From Danio rerio (Eukaryota > Chordata > Actinopteri > Cypriniformes > Danionidae), in contig NC_133194.1 in the NCBI RefSeq assembly GCF_049306965.1, positions 8,448,501 through 8,512,500 on the forward strand: a DNA stretch of 64,000 nt, written 5' to 3'. Positions 34,701 through 45,600 of the stretch are shown piece after piece. The notes beneath the pieces were generated by a model. The model was not told where the DNA came from. It did no database searches and was given only the letters and a program-made list of their open reading frames with translations. Position 1 is the stretch's first letter; every line of letters begins with the position of its first letter. Position numbers and translations under genes: made by a program.

Positions 34701-37700
34701 AGACGCTGCATTTCAAATGCCACACATAGGTGGTAATTTAATGCAAAGATGATGTAGCACATACATAAATACATAAAAATGTTAATAGTTTTTAAATAAT
34801 CTATTAAAAATATATAAAAAGATTTAAGATAGGGCTGTATGATATTGGAAAAATGTAATGTAACCCACAGTTCCTACTGCACCTATTCCATTCTGAGCTG
34901 GGATCAAACTGGCGATTCTTTGTAATGGAAGCCGGTTGCTCTACCAGGGAGGCTAAAGACCATGGCCTCTAGCTTCTGTGTCTAGAATACCTTTTGAGGT
35001 CAGAGGAGTGACGTTTACCTGCGTAGCCCTTTGCTATCTGGCCTCCGTTACACTCACCCTCCTAAACCTCACTGCTCACTCCCATTCCAGACGAGCCCTC
35101 AAGTGTAACCCACCGGTTCCTCTGCACCCAACCCGGTCTGAGCTGTGACTGGCAATTTGTTGTATGGGAGTCGATTGCTCTAACAAGGAGGCTAAAGACC
35201 ATGGCCTCTAGCGTTTGTCGTTAGAGCACCTTTTGAGGTTAGAGAAGTGAGGTTTACCTGCTTAGTACTTCGCTAGCTGGCCTCTGTTACACTCACCCCC
35301 CTAAGCCTCAGTCTCATCCTGGACGAGCCCCCAAGTGTAATCCACCAGTTCTACTGCACCCGACCTGGTCTGAGCTGGGATCGAAACGGTGATTCTTAGT
35401 ATGGGAATTGGTTGCTTCAACAGGAAGTCTAAAGACCATGGCCTCTAGCGTCTTTCACTAGAGCACCTTTAGAAGACAGAGGAGGGAGAGGTTTACCTGC
35501 TTAGCACTTAGCTAGCTGGCCTCTGTTACAGTAACGTTGTGATATTTTGTTAAAATACAACTAGTAATCTACAAGCAAAGATCAATACTATAAGATGTAA
35601 ATAAAATTGAATGGTTTTCTGATGAGTCTAACGGTATTTAAGTAGTAGTTGAATAATCAAATGTTAAATACTGTGTGTCTTTGTTTTATAAATAATCCTA
35701 TAAAAAAGAAAGTTAGAAACAGTACAGTTTCTCAGGTCTGAATATATTTAATACCCTCAGTCACAGGCCTCAAAAACACACATAAGTCATAATTTATTAT
35801 CCAGACTGTACATTGAGGGTCCTGCAATTTGACTATTGTATATGAGCACATTGCGATATCTATGCTGAAATGATATACAGCTTTAATTTAAGATGCTGAT
35901 GATCGTTAAACGCGCCATAACAGTTCTTGTGAAAAGGGTCCATTGCACATCCCTACGTTATAAAAAACCTTTCTTTAATTTGGTTAAAGAGGTTTAAACT
36001 TTACTTTCACGTTCAAAGACATCAGCCAGGGTTCCTACACTTTTTGAAAGTACTTCGATTTTAGACATACGGATTTAAGGCTTGTAGAGTACTCAAAAAC
36101 AAATCAGGTCCTTAATAGTGCTTGATTTAAATTTGAAATGAAGTTAGTTTAAGGTGTTATTGTAGCAATTGTACTGTCCTGCTGACAAAAACAGAACTAA
36201 AATGGAAAATTCTTTATATAAAAATATTACATTTACATCTTGTACAAAAACGATGACAAATAATGCACATTTCATGAAAGAGAGGAAACCCTGATCAATA
36301 AATGCTGGCATTTTAATTATCACTGAGAGAATTTCTGCAGGTCTTTAAAAGTCATTCACCCTTTTACAGTTTCTTAAATCAGAGCAGATAAAAATCATAA
36401 AACATGGGTGCAAACTTGTCACTTTTCAGTCACGTGACCAGTATTTTGACACAATGTGTTCTTTTAAAAAATAAATCTTTACTTGGTCATAAAGTCATAA
36501 ATGTACCTTAATAAAAGCCCTAATAAAATAAGATTTGTTTTATGAAATGGGTCATGGTTATTTAAAACAAGTTAAATATCAAATCCTTTCTATTTAACTT
36601 GAGGTGTATTAAAATGTGTCATTTCACTTCAATATTTAATATTTATATTTTTTATTTTACATAAATATTTAATGTTTTCTACAAAAACTCTTAAAAAAAA
36701 TACCCCCGTCACATTTTGATGAAATAAAACACAAACAGGTATTGACCTTATTCTTAGCCGACGAGCAGGCGCTGCCATTTGAATCTTTTTGGCACGAGAC
36801 TTCCGGTCTCATTCACTTACATTCATTTTTAGACATTAAAAACTGCTCGTTTCGCTGTTTGATGTTGCAAACTGATATTTCTCTGTTATATTATTCTACT
36901 TGGTCTGTATAGTCATGCAAACATTTGTTTGTAGAGCAAGTAGTTTGACCATTTTCTGCCGTTTATTATTCCTAGTCATTTCTCCCATAGGCGACTGAAA
37001 TGGAAGTTCTAAGACAATCGCGAAAACAGGCGCACTTCCGCAATTTAGAATGTCAATACAGTAGTAGAAAACATCAGTTATTTTAATTTAAAGTCTCTAG
37101 TCATAATTCTAACCTAGGATTAGGTGTAAAATAATGTCATAAGTCTGTAAAACTTTATAGCCTAAAAGAAAATAGAAATGTTTTTCTGGTGATTCAAGTT
37201 ACCATACTGTTATTTTTTTTCTGCATCAACTCTTTGCATGTTAATCTTGCAGGAATGCCTCCTCCCGGTGCTTTCCCACCTGTTCCTCCTCCTGGCACAA
37301 TGCCACCTGGGATGCCTCCCGGTATGCCCATGCCTCCAGCACCAGGTACTCCTGCGCCACAGGGCGGTGGAGGACCCCCACCGGGACACCCGCCCTTCCC
37401 TCCTGCTGGAATGCATCCGCCAGGAATGCCGCATATGCCGATGCCTCCAACGGGACCTCCAGGAATGGTGCCTCCCCCACCTGGCCCACCAGGATCTAAC
37501 CAACCAAGAGCACCGCCTCCACCACAAATGCCTCCTCCACCCATGGGTGTCCCTCCCAGAGGACCCTTTGGACCCCCAATGGGTATGTATGTGTGTGTGT
37601 GTGAAGGAGACTGACTTGTTGTGTTAGTATGTATTGAAATCATGAAATAATATTAAATTATAAATTATAAATCATAGTATTATGAATATATCAGTATTTT

Positions 37701-37727
37701 ATATGATCATTATCACAATATAATGAT

Positions 37728-37801
<74 letters not shown>

Positions 37802-38031
37802 GTGTATGTGTGTGTGTTTTTATTTATGCAATGATTTATACAAATCTTCATCTACTTTTAACAGGTCCACCAATGCATCCGGGTATGAGGGGTCCTCCTC
37901 CACCAATGCCGCCTCCAGGTTATGGTGCGGGACCACCCAGACCCCCACCCTTTGGTTTTCAGAGAGGGCCTCCCATGCCGCCTCGTCCTCCTGCACCCAG
38001 AGGTCCGATGAGAGCACCGGCACCTTCCTAA
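31708..38031 (+). CDS. sf3b4: Splicing factor 3b subunit 4 (SF3B4/SAP49)
   Basis: SF3B4 is a subunit of the SF3b complex of the U2 snRNP. It binds pre-mRNA near the branch site and contacts SF3B2. Five coding exons: 31708-31741, 32082-32210, 33892-34434, 37253-37582, 37865-38031. They total 1203 nt (400 aa; human 424). The start [20 protein letters not shown] is as in the human protein. RRM1 has VYVGGL (15-20) and GYGFVEF (55-61). RRM2 has IFIGNL (102-107) and GYAFINF (143-149). From about residue 215 to the end the protein is Pro/Met/Gly-rich, the usual disordered tail, a little shorter than in human. Intron 2 carries a 520-bp element and intron 3 a tRNA-like tandem array. Intron 4 is mostly a (TA)n tract. 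Antisense Gly-rich frames across exon 4 are shadows. Confidence 0.97.
33295..33814. mobile_element. hAT-like nonautonomous element (sf3b4 intron 2)
   Basis: The left end CAGGGTTCAACGGCAAGGA and the reverse complement of the right end, CAGGGCTCAACAATAAGGA, are inverted (15 of 19). CATGT stands directly on both sides (33290-33294, 33815-33819). CAGGG termini are typical of hAT. A 5-bp duplication is shorter than the usual 8, so the assignment is tentative. GGGCC/GGCCC-rich segments sit just inside both ends. Confidence 0.7.
34858..35532 (-). repeat. Tandem tRNA-like repeat, three units (sf3b4 intron 3)
   Basis: Three direct units start near 34858, 35104 and 35340, each about 190-245 bp. Each carries a segment that, on the minus strand, reads GGTCTTTAGCCTCCCTGGTA ... 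GTTTGATCCCAGCTCAGA. This resembles a tRNA with A box and B box, and the third unit has GTTTCGATCCCAG. Shared phrases are AAAGACCATGGCCTCTAGC and TAGCTGGCCTCTGTTACA. Either a tRNA-derived SINE amplified in tandem or a tRNA-pseudogene satellite. Not a functional tRNA gene. Confidence 0.7.
35535..36740. other. No repeat or gene recognised (sf3b4 intron 3)
   Basis: AT-rich intronic sequence without visible structure. Confidence 0.35.
36740..37080. repeat. Probable dispersed repeat (sf3b4 intron 3)
   Basis: CGACGAGCAGGCGCTGCCAT, GCACGAGACTTCCGGTCTCA and GCGCACTTCCGCAATTTAGA give a GC-richer block resembling a dispersed zebrafish element. Its ends are not clear. Confidence 0.35.
37729..37797. repeat. 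(TA)n microsatellite in sf3b4 intron 4
   Basis: About 68 bp of TA in an intron of only 282 bp, ending 67 bp before the exon 5 acceptor. Confidence 0.97.
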
Positions 38032-38159
38032 ACCCCCATGTGAAGACCAAACTTTGTCTCGTTTTTATTTTACAGTCTGCGCTCTATTAGATGGATCTCT
38101 TGCTTCTTTGTACACAGATTTCTTAATTTTGGTCAATGTACCTTTTCGGAATTAGCAAG

Positions 38160-38165
38160 AATAAA
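38160..38165 (+). terminator. sf3b4 polyadenylation signal
   Basis: AATAAA 129 bp after the stop codon, the first canonical hexamer. Confidence 0.65.
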
Positions 38166-38305
38166 CAGTTTTATATAACATGGTGGTGGTATTTTAAGTG
38201 GACTTTTAAAAACTCTCTACTATCATCAAACATTAATATCGCTATAATATGAATACATAGAATCAGAAGGATAGGATTATAGTTCCTAGACATATCAGCC
38301 TAGAA

Positions 38306-38490
38306 CAGGGATCACTAAACATGTTCCTGGAGGTCTGGTGTCCTGCAGATTTTAGCTTCAACCTTAATCAAACACACCTGATCAAGGTCTTACTAGGTAT
38401 ACTTGAAACACCCAGGCAGGTGAGTTGAGGCAAGTTGGAGCTAAACTCTGCAGGGCACTGGACCTCCAGGAACGAGATTAGTGACCCCTG
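38306..38490. mobile_element. hAT MITE, 8-bp target duplication
   Basis: The ends CAGGGATCACTAAAC and, reverse complemented, CAGGGGTCACTAATC are inverted. The flanks GCCTAGAA and CCCTAGAA are an 8-bp duplication with one change. The uninterrupted site TCAGCCTAGAAAATAAC exists at about 41628-41644. Confidence 0.85.
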
Positions 38491-38531
38491 CCCTAGAATA
38501 TTGTAACTTTTAATTTTCTGTCGGTCTTAGC

Positions 38532-38724
38532 CAGGGGTGTACAATCTCAGTCCTGGAGGGCCGGTGTCCTGCTGAGTTTAGCTCCAACTTCCTTCAACAC
38601 ACCTGCCAGGCAGTTTTTAGTATTTATAATAAGAGCTCATTTAGCTGGTTCAGGTGTGTTTGATTAGGGTTGAAGCTAAACTCTCCAGGACAACGGCCCT
38701 CCAGGACCAATTTGGACACCCCTG
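38532..38724. mobile_element. hAT MITE, 8-bp target duplication
   Basis: The ends CAGGGGTGTACAATC and, reverse complemented, CAGGGGTGTCCAAAT are inverted. The flanks GTCTTAGC and GTGTTAGT are a diverged 8-bp duplication, and the empty site at about 41661 reads TTGGTCTTAGTACAC. Same family as 38306-38490 and 41912-42105. Confidence 0.85.
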
Positions 38725-38899
38725 GTGTTAGTACACCATGTAAACTACAGAAAAGTCCAACTTAAATAGGAAATTGATTAAAAACTTTTCCTTTTTGAGT
38801 GAGATGCTACTGGTCTAATCTGATTCAATGATGTATTCCCGCCAGACTCAAAGATATCAGCTGAATGGATTCAAAAATGGAAAAACCCGACTGTTTAAT

Positions 38900-39470
38900 T
38901 ACTTTTATGTTAATTGATACCAATGGGGTCATATTTTGCCCGCAAAAAAAGTAATTCACACTATTAAACCACCAGCAGCTTAGTTTATATAAGAGAGGAT
39001 AGATTTGTGTTTCATTTACACCAAATTATGCCCCAAAAATTTGAATGTTAAAGCAGAAATTGAGACTCTTCAGATTAGGCAACCATTGCTGCCGTTTGAT
39101 TGGATAATTCTATATTTGTGTTACTGAACATTTGAATTGGTGAAATACTAAATCGATCACCAAATAAGTAGCCAGTGAGCGTACACCATACAAAAACCTC
39201 AAAACATGCAATTCTGAGTGTGCCTCACATAGGTGAGTGGGTTTGACAAACCACCTGTAGAAAACACACTTTCATCTGACACTTGCACATTTGTACCAGA
39301 CGCTTTCTTACACTCCATATCTATTAATAAAAATATAAACTTTGTGCATTTATGAAGTGCACTTTACAAAGGTGGGTGGGTTGGTTAAACCACCCGAAGA
39401 AACACTCATGAATACAAAAAAAAAAACTTTTTACAAACTCCAAATCAACAGTTTTGTAAGTATCCTAGAA
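38900..39470. other. No gene or repeat recognised
   Basis: Intergenic sequence between sf3b4 and the convergent gabpb2. No coding signal. Confidence 0.35.
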
Positions 39471-39471
39471 A

Positions 39472-39975
39472 CTCAAACTCGATTTCTGGAGGGCTCCAAG
39501 GGTTTTGCTCCAACCCTAATCAAACACAACTGATCCAACTTATCAAGGTGTTCAAGACTAAAGCTGCGGTCACACTAAGGTTTGATAATGCGAAATTTTG
39601 TCATGCGGCGCTGCGAAAACAGGTGGGATTAAACAAGATAAGACGTTTAAAAAGCGAGTGAGCGTTTAAATTTCTTTCCAGAGAAGTCATGTTTTGATCC
39701 TCAATTGGCCTCACGCAGCCAAGTGATGCGATTTCACTAGTCAAGAGTTCACCAAGCTTGAACTTTGCACTGCAGCGACCTGCGAAACTTGACACGTGAC
39801 CTTGCGTTTCCGGTCTGACGCATTCGCGTGCGTATGAATGGAAGTCTATGGGGAGAAAAGTCCAGTGTGAACGCAGCTTTATAGAGACTGTTGAGCAGGT
39901 GCGAGTTGGAAGTGGTTGAACTAAACTATGCAGAGCTGTAGCCCTCCATTAATTGAGTTTGAGACCATTGCTTTA
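39472..39975. mobile_element. hAT-like MITE split by another MITE
   Basis: ACTCAAACTCGATTTCTGGA at the left and GGTCTCAAACTCAATTAATG (reverse complement of the right) are inverted ends of a foldback MITE. Its interior resumes after 39881 with GTTGAGCAGGTGCGAGTTGG. Confidence 0.6.
39559..39881. mobile_element. MITE with TAAAGCTGCG-TTCACACT ends, nested
   Basis: The left end TAAAGCTGCGGTCACACT and the reverse complement of the right end, TAAAGCTGCGTTCACACT, match at 17 of 18. GC-rich interior with many GCG motifs and no ORF. Confidence 0.8.
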
Positions 39976-40009
39976 AACTATTATCTAAAGAAAAATAAAT
40001 GAGCAACAC

Positions 40010-41095
40010 AAAATGTACGTGGAAGCCAACATTGGTAATTGGAACATTTTTAATCAAAAATAAGTCAAAGGATTTATACATCATTTAAGCACAGCGCTCA
40101 AGATTTAGCATTAACATCGGTGTAGTTACGTAAATTGTAGTGCCGGTTTGTTATTGAGGTTTATACAATGAGGGAATGGTCTTGTCTTTACTTAAAAGGG
40201 GAAATAATCACATATTTTCTATGTGAGAAACTAAACTTTATCTGAACTAGATTGAATGAACCATTAACTATGGTTATTTAAAGTAATTTTGGTCATTTTT
40301 TTGTTATTTAGCGGCATTTGATAATGCATATTTCATTATCCACCTCAAAACCAACTACTGATTAGTTAATATTTCAGGGAGTTCACATTTTACACTATAA
40401 AAGCTAAACCTTGATGCTGAAAGTAGACTTTTTACATTTGTGAAAGCAGTAATCGTTCTTTAAAATCATTAAAACAAAAGAGCAAACATTATACACAGAG
40501 ATGAGAAATACATTACACAAGGAATGCGAGTTAAACGTACAATAAATGGGAATTATATCTTATAGCCATTAAAACAAATACTATATATGCGATAATTGGT
40601 GTTTATGAATGAGAACTAAAAACATGCGAAGGCACTTTTAATTGACCTACAGATTATTTTCTAAATTGTTCAACAGCAAAAAAATAATATGAGGGAACGT
40701 GTGCATTATTTTATTTCAATGCATAGAACACATAACACTGCTGCAATCTGAGATGAAGCTTCAATGTTTGCTCTCGAAAGCGACGAAACTGTCTGAATAA
40801 GGCAGCTACATTTCTACAGGAGCTCAAAAAGACGTAAGATTTGCGAAGAGTTCCATCCTGAGTGACTCTTTTTCCAGCTGTGTGGAAGAACCACATCTAG
40901 GGTGATTCACAAGTGTTCGCCTTTAGGGACGCTACAGATACAGACTCCCAGAAAAAATCAAATCTTCCCAGGTCTTTTGTGTGTTTGTGAGTGTGCATAT
41001 GATGCACATTGTGGTTGTTTCTTCATGAACTTTCAAATCGAAGCAAGAAACGTCAACCGAAACAGAAAAAGGAAATAAATTACAAAAAAAGGACT
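40010..41095 (-). other. Possible gabpb2 3' UTR / downstream region
   Basis: Mostly non-repetitive. The block 40711-41095 is less AT-rich and could be the distal gabpb2 3' UTR (minus-strand AATAAA near 40713), but this would need an exceptionally repeat-filled UTR. Unproven. Confidence 0.3.
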
Positions 41096-41099
41096 TTAA

Positions 41100-41905
41100 A
41101 GGAGGAACACTCCACTTTAAAAATAAAGGTCAATTTTACAACTCCCCTGGACAGTTCAGTTTGACCATTTTGGATCCATTCTGCTTATCTTGAAGTCTGG
41201 CGGGAGCACTTTTAGCTTAGCATAAGTAATTAAATCAGATTAGACCATTAGCCTTTTGTTAATGAAAAAAAAAGTTTATATTTTATAAGTGATAATATTC
41301 CTGTTTAAAGCTTGACGCTTCTGAAGGTACATTGTGTACCAAGAACAACAGAAAATGAAAAGTTGCTATTTTCTAGGCCCATGTGTCTAGGAACTATACT
41401 ATCATATGGTAATAATCAAGAAACTTTGCTGCTGTACCATGGCTGCAGCAGGCACAATGATATTACATAGCTGGAGACTATTGTTAGGCACTGCATGATG
41501 TCATTGCACCGGTTGAAGCCATGGTACAGCAACAAAATTCTGTTTTTATCAGGCCAGAAGAAGATTATAGTTCTTAGACATAGATAAATAGTTCCAGATA
41601 GATAGATGTATAGTTCCTAGACATATCAGCCTAGAAAATAACAACTCTTCACTTTCCATTGGTCTTAGTACACAATGTAACTACAGAAGATTCAAGCTTT
41701 AGATACAAAAATAATCAAAAACAATCAAATTTTTGGATGAAATGCTAATGGTCTAATCTGATTTAATTATCTATGCTAAGCTAAGCTAAAAGCGCTGCCG
41801 CCAGATCAGTTGACTGGATTTAAAGATCTCTGTAAATCTCATCTAACTCTAGAGGGGGGTTGTAAAATGAGAATAACTTCAAAATAAGTGGAGTGAAGTG
41901 TTCCT
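41100..41905. mobile_element. TTAA-target nonautonomous element, about 0.8 kb
   Basis: TTAA stands on both sides (41096-41099, 41906-41909). The left end AGGAGGAACACTCCACTTT and the reverse complement of the right end, AGGAACACTTCACTCCACTT, are inverted. The interior holds a partly inverted GAACTATACTATCATATGG region and no ORF. TTAA targets are used by piggyBac and Kolobok elements. It is a paralogue of 38225-38890. Confidence 0.8.
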
Positions 41906-41911
41906 TTAATG

Positions 41912-42105
41912 CAGGGATGTCCAAATTCGGTCGTGGAGGGTCGGTGTCCTGCAGATTTTAGCTCCAACTTCCCTCAACACACCTCCATGGATGTTTCTAG
42001 AAAGCCTAGTAAGAGCTTGATTAGCTAGCCCAGGTGTGTCTGATTGGGGGTGGAACTAAACTTTGCAGGACACCAGCCCTCAAGGACCGAGTATGGACAT
42101 GCCTG
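41912..42105. mobile_element. hAT MITE with perfect 8-bp target duplication
   Basis: CTTTAATG occurs on both sides (41904-41911, 42106-42113). The ends are CAGGGATGTCCAAATTCGGT and, reverse complemented, CAGGCATGTCCATACTCGGT. Foldback interior with TTTAGCTCCAACTTCCCTCA on one arm. Confidence 0.9.
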
Positions 42106-42111
42106 CTTTAA

Positions 42112-42543
42112 TGGGATAGTTGACCCAAAAATTTGAATTTACACACCATTTACTACACTCTTGTGGTTTCAAAGTGGTGTTTTTCTGCTGAACACAAAAG
42201 AACGTGAAAACTGGTAGCCATTGGCATTTAAAGTAGAAAAAAAAATACTATGGAAGCCAATGGTTAGACGTTTTCAACATTTTTAAAAATATCTTCTTTT
42301 GTGTGTGTTCAACACGTCAAGTCAAACTGGTTTGGAAAAAGTGGAGCAAATGATGACTATTTGATTTTTTTCGTGAGAGGTAGTCATTGGCATTCAAAGA
42401 AGAAAAAACACACTACAGAAGCCAATGGTTATACATTTTTAACATACTTCAAAACATCTTCTTTTGTGTGTGTGTGTGTTCAAACCGGTTTGGAAAAAGT
42501 CTAGTAAATGATGACCGCTTTCATTTTTGCGTGAACTATCCCC
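42112..42543 (+). mobile_element. TTAA-target MITE, 'gggatagttcaccc' family, internally duplicated
   Basis: TTAA at 42108-42111 and 42544-42547. The left end is TGGGATAGTTGACCCAAAAA and the right end GCGTGAACTATCCCC. The GCCAATGGTTA-to-GGTTTGGAAAAAGT segment is present twice (about 42254-42342 and 42421-42498), so the element is longer than its relatives. Confidence 0.8.
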
Positions 42544-42632
42544 TTAATTGCTGGAAAAATCAAAGCTAACCAAGCTGTGCTGATGCACTCTTTGGTTTCT
42601 TGAATATTCAGTCCATGTTTTGGGGTGGTCTC

Positions 42633-45600
42633 TTATGAAACGACTTCAGTGTGACCCGCTGTTGCTTCCACCAAAGTGATCTGCTCTTCGGCAGATTCGA
42701 TTTCTTCAGTTTTGATGATGACATCGCCTTCAGAAAACACCACGACCTCCTCCTCCCCCTCCGCTGTTTCTTCGACAGCGAGCTCCTCCTGTACGAACAC
42801 GACGTGCTCCTGCTGGAGAGCTGCTGTGCCGTTGCTCTGTCCGTTTTCCATGGCCTCTAGCTTCATGCGGTACTCCTCGGCCTCCTGCTCTTTGCGGAGC
42901 AGCTGCTGTCGATACGATTGAGCTTTTCTGTTAGCTTCCTGCAGCTGCCACTGGAGATGCTCCTGGAGGATGAGGACAAGATAGAGCGGGGTTAAAAAAG
43001 TCATCTGGAGTGTTTTGGATTTGGGATGCATCAACATGGAGAGGTACATCAAACCAATAAAAGTGTAATTGTGATTAGGTGCGTCCCAAATCACATACTT
43101 GTGGATTATTCTACGCCACTTTGTAGTATAAATAGAGTAAGTTCACACTGAAAACTCTAAAAAGAATAAGACCTTTAAATCCCTGGATGATGCACTTATT
43201 CAACCGTTAAATTGAAGTGTAGAATGTTGGACACTTCCTGCACTCAACGTCCGCTGTTTGATCATGTAGCAGAAGGGCGGAGCTCTAAGGCACTGATGTT
43301 TGATTATTTATTGATGGATTGTGGAAGCAAAATTCTCCTATGAGAATGCTTATCCACTTGTTAAGTGTGACGTCACGCAAAGCAGCTTCCGGGTTCAAGC
43401 GCTCTATTCAACTGAATGGGGAGACTCATGAAATGGTAATAATAAACGTTTACAAAGCGATTTAATGCTTTCGAAAATCACGATCGCAATATATATGTCC
43501 ATGCCTAATATCCGATGGCCAGAAAGTGATTAATTTTATTATAAATTGTTCAATTTTTGGTATTTGTTATGCAGCAAGCCCAGAGATTGTTGCATAAACT
43601 ATGATTTTATATAAAATTAATTAACTTTAATGTGTGATAGGAATAAAACGTGATAATAAACGAATGATTTCTCCACTCAAATGAATGGCGGCTTGGACCC
43701 GGAAACAGTATTACATACGTCACCAACACGTCATCACTTAACAAGCGGATACCACCTCCTGATTGTAAATGCAGTTATACTCATAGCAGGTATTCTTTGG
43801 TAGTTTGGTCATTTATTTTGCTGATTTAGCAACCATCAAAAGTCATCAGGGAAACGGCTTGAATTTCCGCTTAGTAAAACAAAATTATAGTTCCATCTGG
43901 ACCTACACTACATTCATTTACTAGGCTGTTGAGTGTGTAAGTGCATAAGTACATACTGCGTAGCGTGCCATTTAGGACGCAGCTATTGTGATAGTTATGT
44001 TTTCTGGTTACTTCCTTTTTTGGGCAAAAATAATTATTCTTATATATTTTTACTATCATTTATAAATGACACCTACTAAAATCTCTATAAAAGTTCAAGA
44101 TTATTACTAAAATGTAATAATAATAATAATAATAATAATAATACATCGTTTTATTCAGACATATTTGAAGATTTTATTTCTACAAAAGTGATTCAGTACA
44201 TAAATTGAAAATGAATTTGAGGGGGCATCTCATCTTTGACCCATACACATACCCAGCTGTATTTATCACACTCACCGTTTCACCAGTCTCTGTATTATTG
44301 GACGCAACTTCAATCTTCCTTTTACGGGCAGGAGGTTCAGACTCCTCCACCACTTCCTCTGTGATCTGATTGGCAGGAACTGCCAATACTAAAATACAAA
44401 TCAAATGAATAAATCAAAGAGGTATACTAGTAATTCAACAAAAACAAAAAAAACAAAAAAAATATTTACTACCCCACCAAGAAAAAAACAATGTTTGGAT
44501 TGCATTTCGTAACTCCTAACGTCGCTAGTTAACACACTCAATACATTTTTTCAACTGTTTTTTTTTTTTTGAATAATTTCTAAAATATCAACCATTTGGT
44601 AGAGGTTGATAAGTCGGTTTATGGTAAAGTTAACGAAATTATACATATACTATAAAAAAATCTGAAAATATGACGTGCAAGACCAATTTATATAAAATAA
44701 AATATTCTAAATAAAACATTATTAAATGTTATTTAAAAATTATTAAATCACCTTTATTTTTTTGAAGTATGAAAGATACTACAAACGCCTCTCAAAAAAT
44801 GTAGTGACACGTAACGCAAGCTCTGTGAATGGTCAGCTGTGACAGCTGCGAGCCCAATGGAGCGAGTGTACAGTCCCATGACGGAGCTCCAGATGGAAAC
44901 TGTTGTGTTTCCTTGCGATTAAAGTTGTTGCACGTTCGTCGGTTCCTGCCTCTGAATGAGAGAGTTGTAGCTACTTGTAGATTAAGGTAGCATTCAGAAA
45001 ACACCCATAAAGCAACTCGACACAGAGAAACATAATAACCTACTGCCAGCTGCGTTTTGGAAGTGTTAATGCAGAGGAACACAAACAGCAGCACACAGAA
45101 GTTTAAATGAACGACTATGCGCAAGGCATGCACTGTGGGTCACGGCGATCACTCGACACAGAAGTATAAATCAGCCTTTAAAGACTGCCAACGTACCTGG
45201 TGTAAGAATTATATAGTTATTTTTTTCTCCCTTTTTTGCTTCACTTGCATACTTTAATGTTCCAAAAACTTGTTTCCCACAGTATCGAAAATCGATATTT
45301 TTCAAGGTATTGTAAGAAAGTTGGAAATTCCAGTATCGTGACAACACTAGTAAGCAATACCTTGTCGTCCATCCTGCATCGTTACAAAAAACGGCTGACC
45401 AAGTCCATTAGTCTGCAGGTTTCCATGTTGATCTGTTAATATGGTTATGACCCTCTGACCCGATTCATTCACCACCTGCTGGATACTCGAGTCCAAAGCA
45501 CTGACAGCGATGGCCTCCTCAGTGTCACCTAAAAATCAGCCAAAAACCAAAACAAAAGGTGGTTCAATGACTAGTTGAAATTATAAAGCACCAATCAATG

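Larger units (their letters stand above)
38225..38890 (+). mobile_element. Diverged copy of the 41100-41905 element, split by two hAT MITEs
   Basis: Segments GGATTATAGTTCCTAGACAT, then GTCGGTCTTAG, GTACACCATGTAAACTACAG and GGTCTAATCTGATTCAATGA align in order with 41565-41860. In between lie two independent insertions (38306-38490 and 38532-38724). Outer ends are not clear. Confidence 0.7.

Noticed and set aside
34858-35532. Functional tRNA genes
   Set aside because: The A-box region and acceptor stem do not pair, and the three copies differ in the anticodon region.
37194-37643. Long antisense Gly-rich and Trp/Arg-rich frames
   Set aside because: Shadows of the Pro-rich sf3b4 exon 4, where low-complexity codons keep other frames open.
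42651-42921. Plus-strand Ser- and Phe-rich frames
   Set aside because: Antisense shadows of the last gabpb2 exon.
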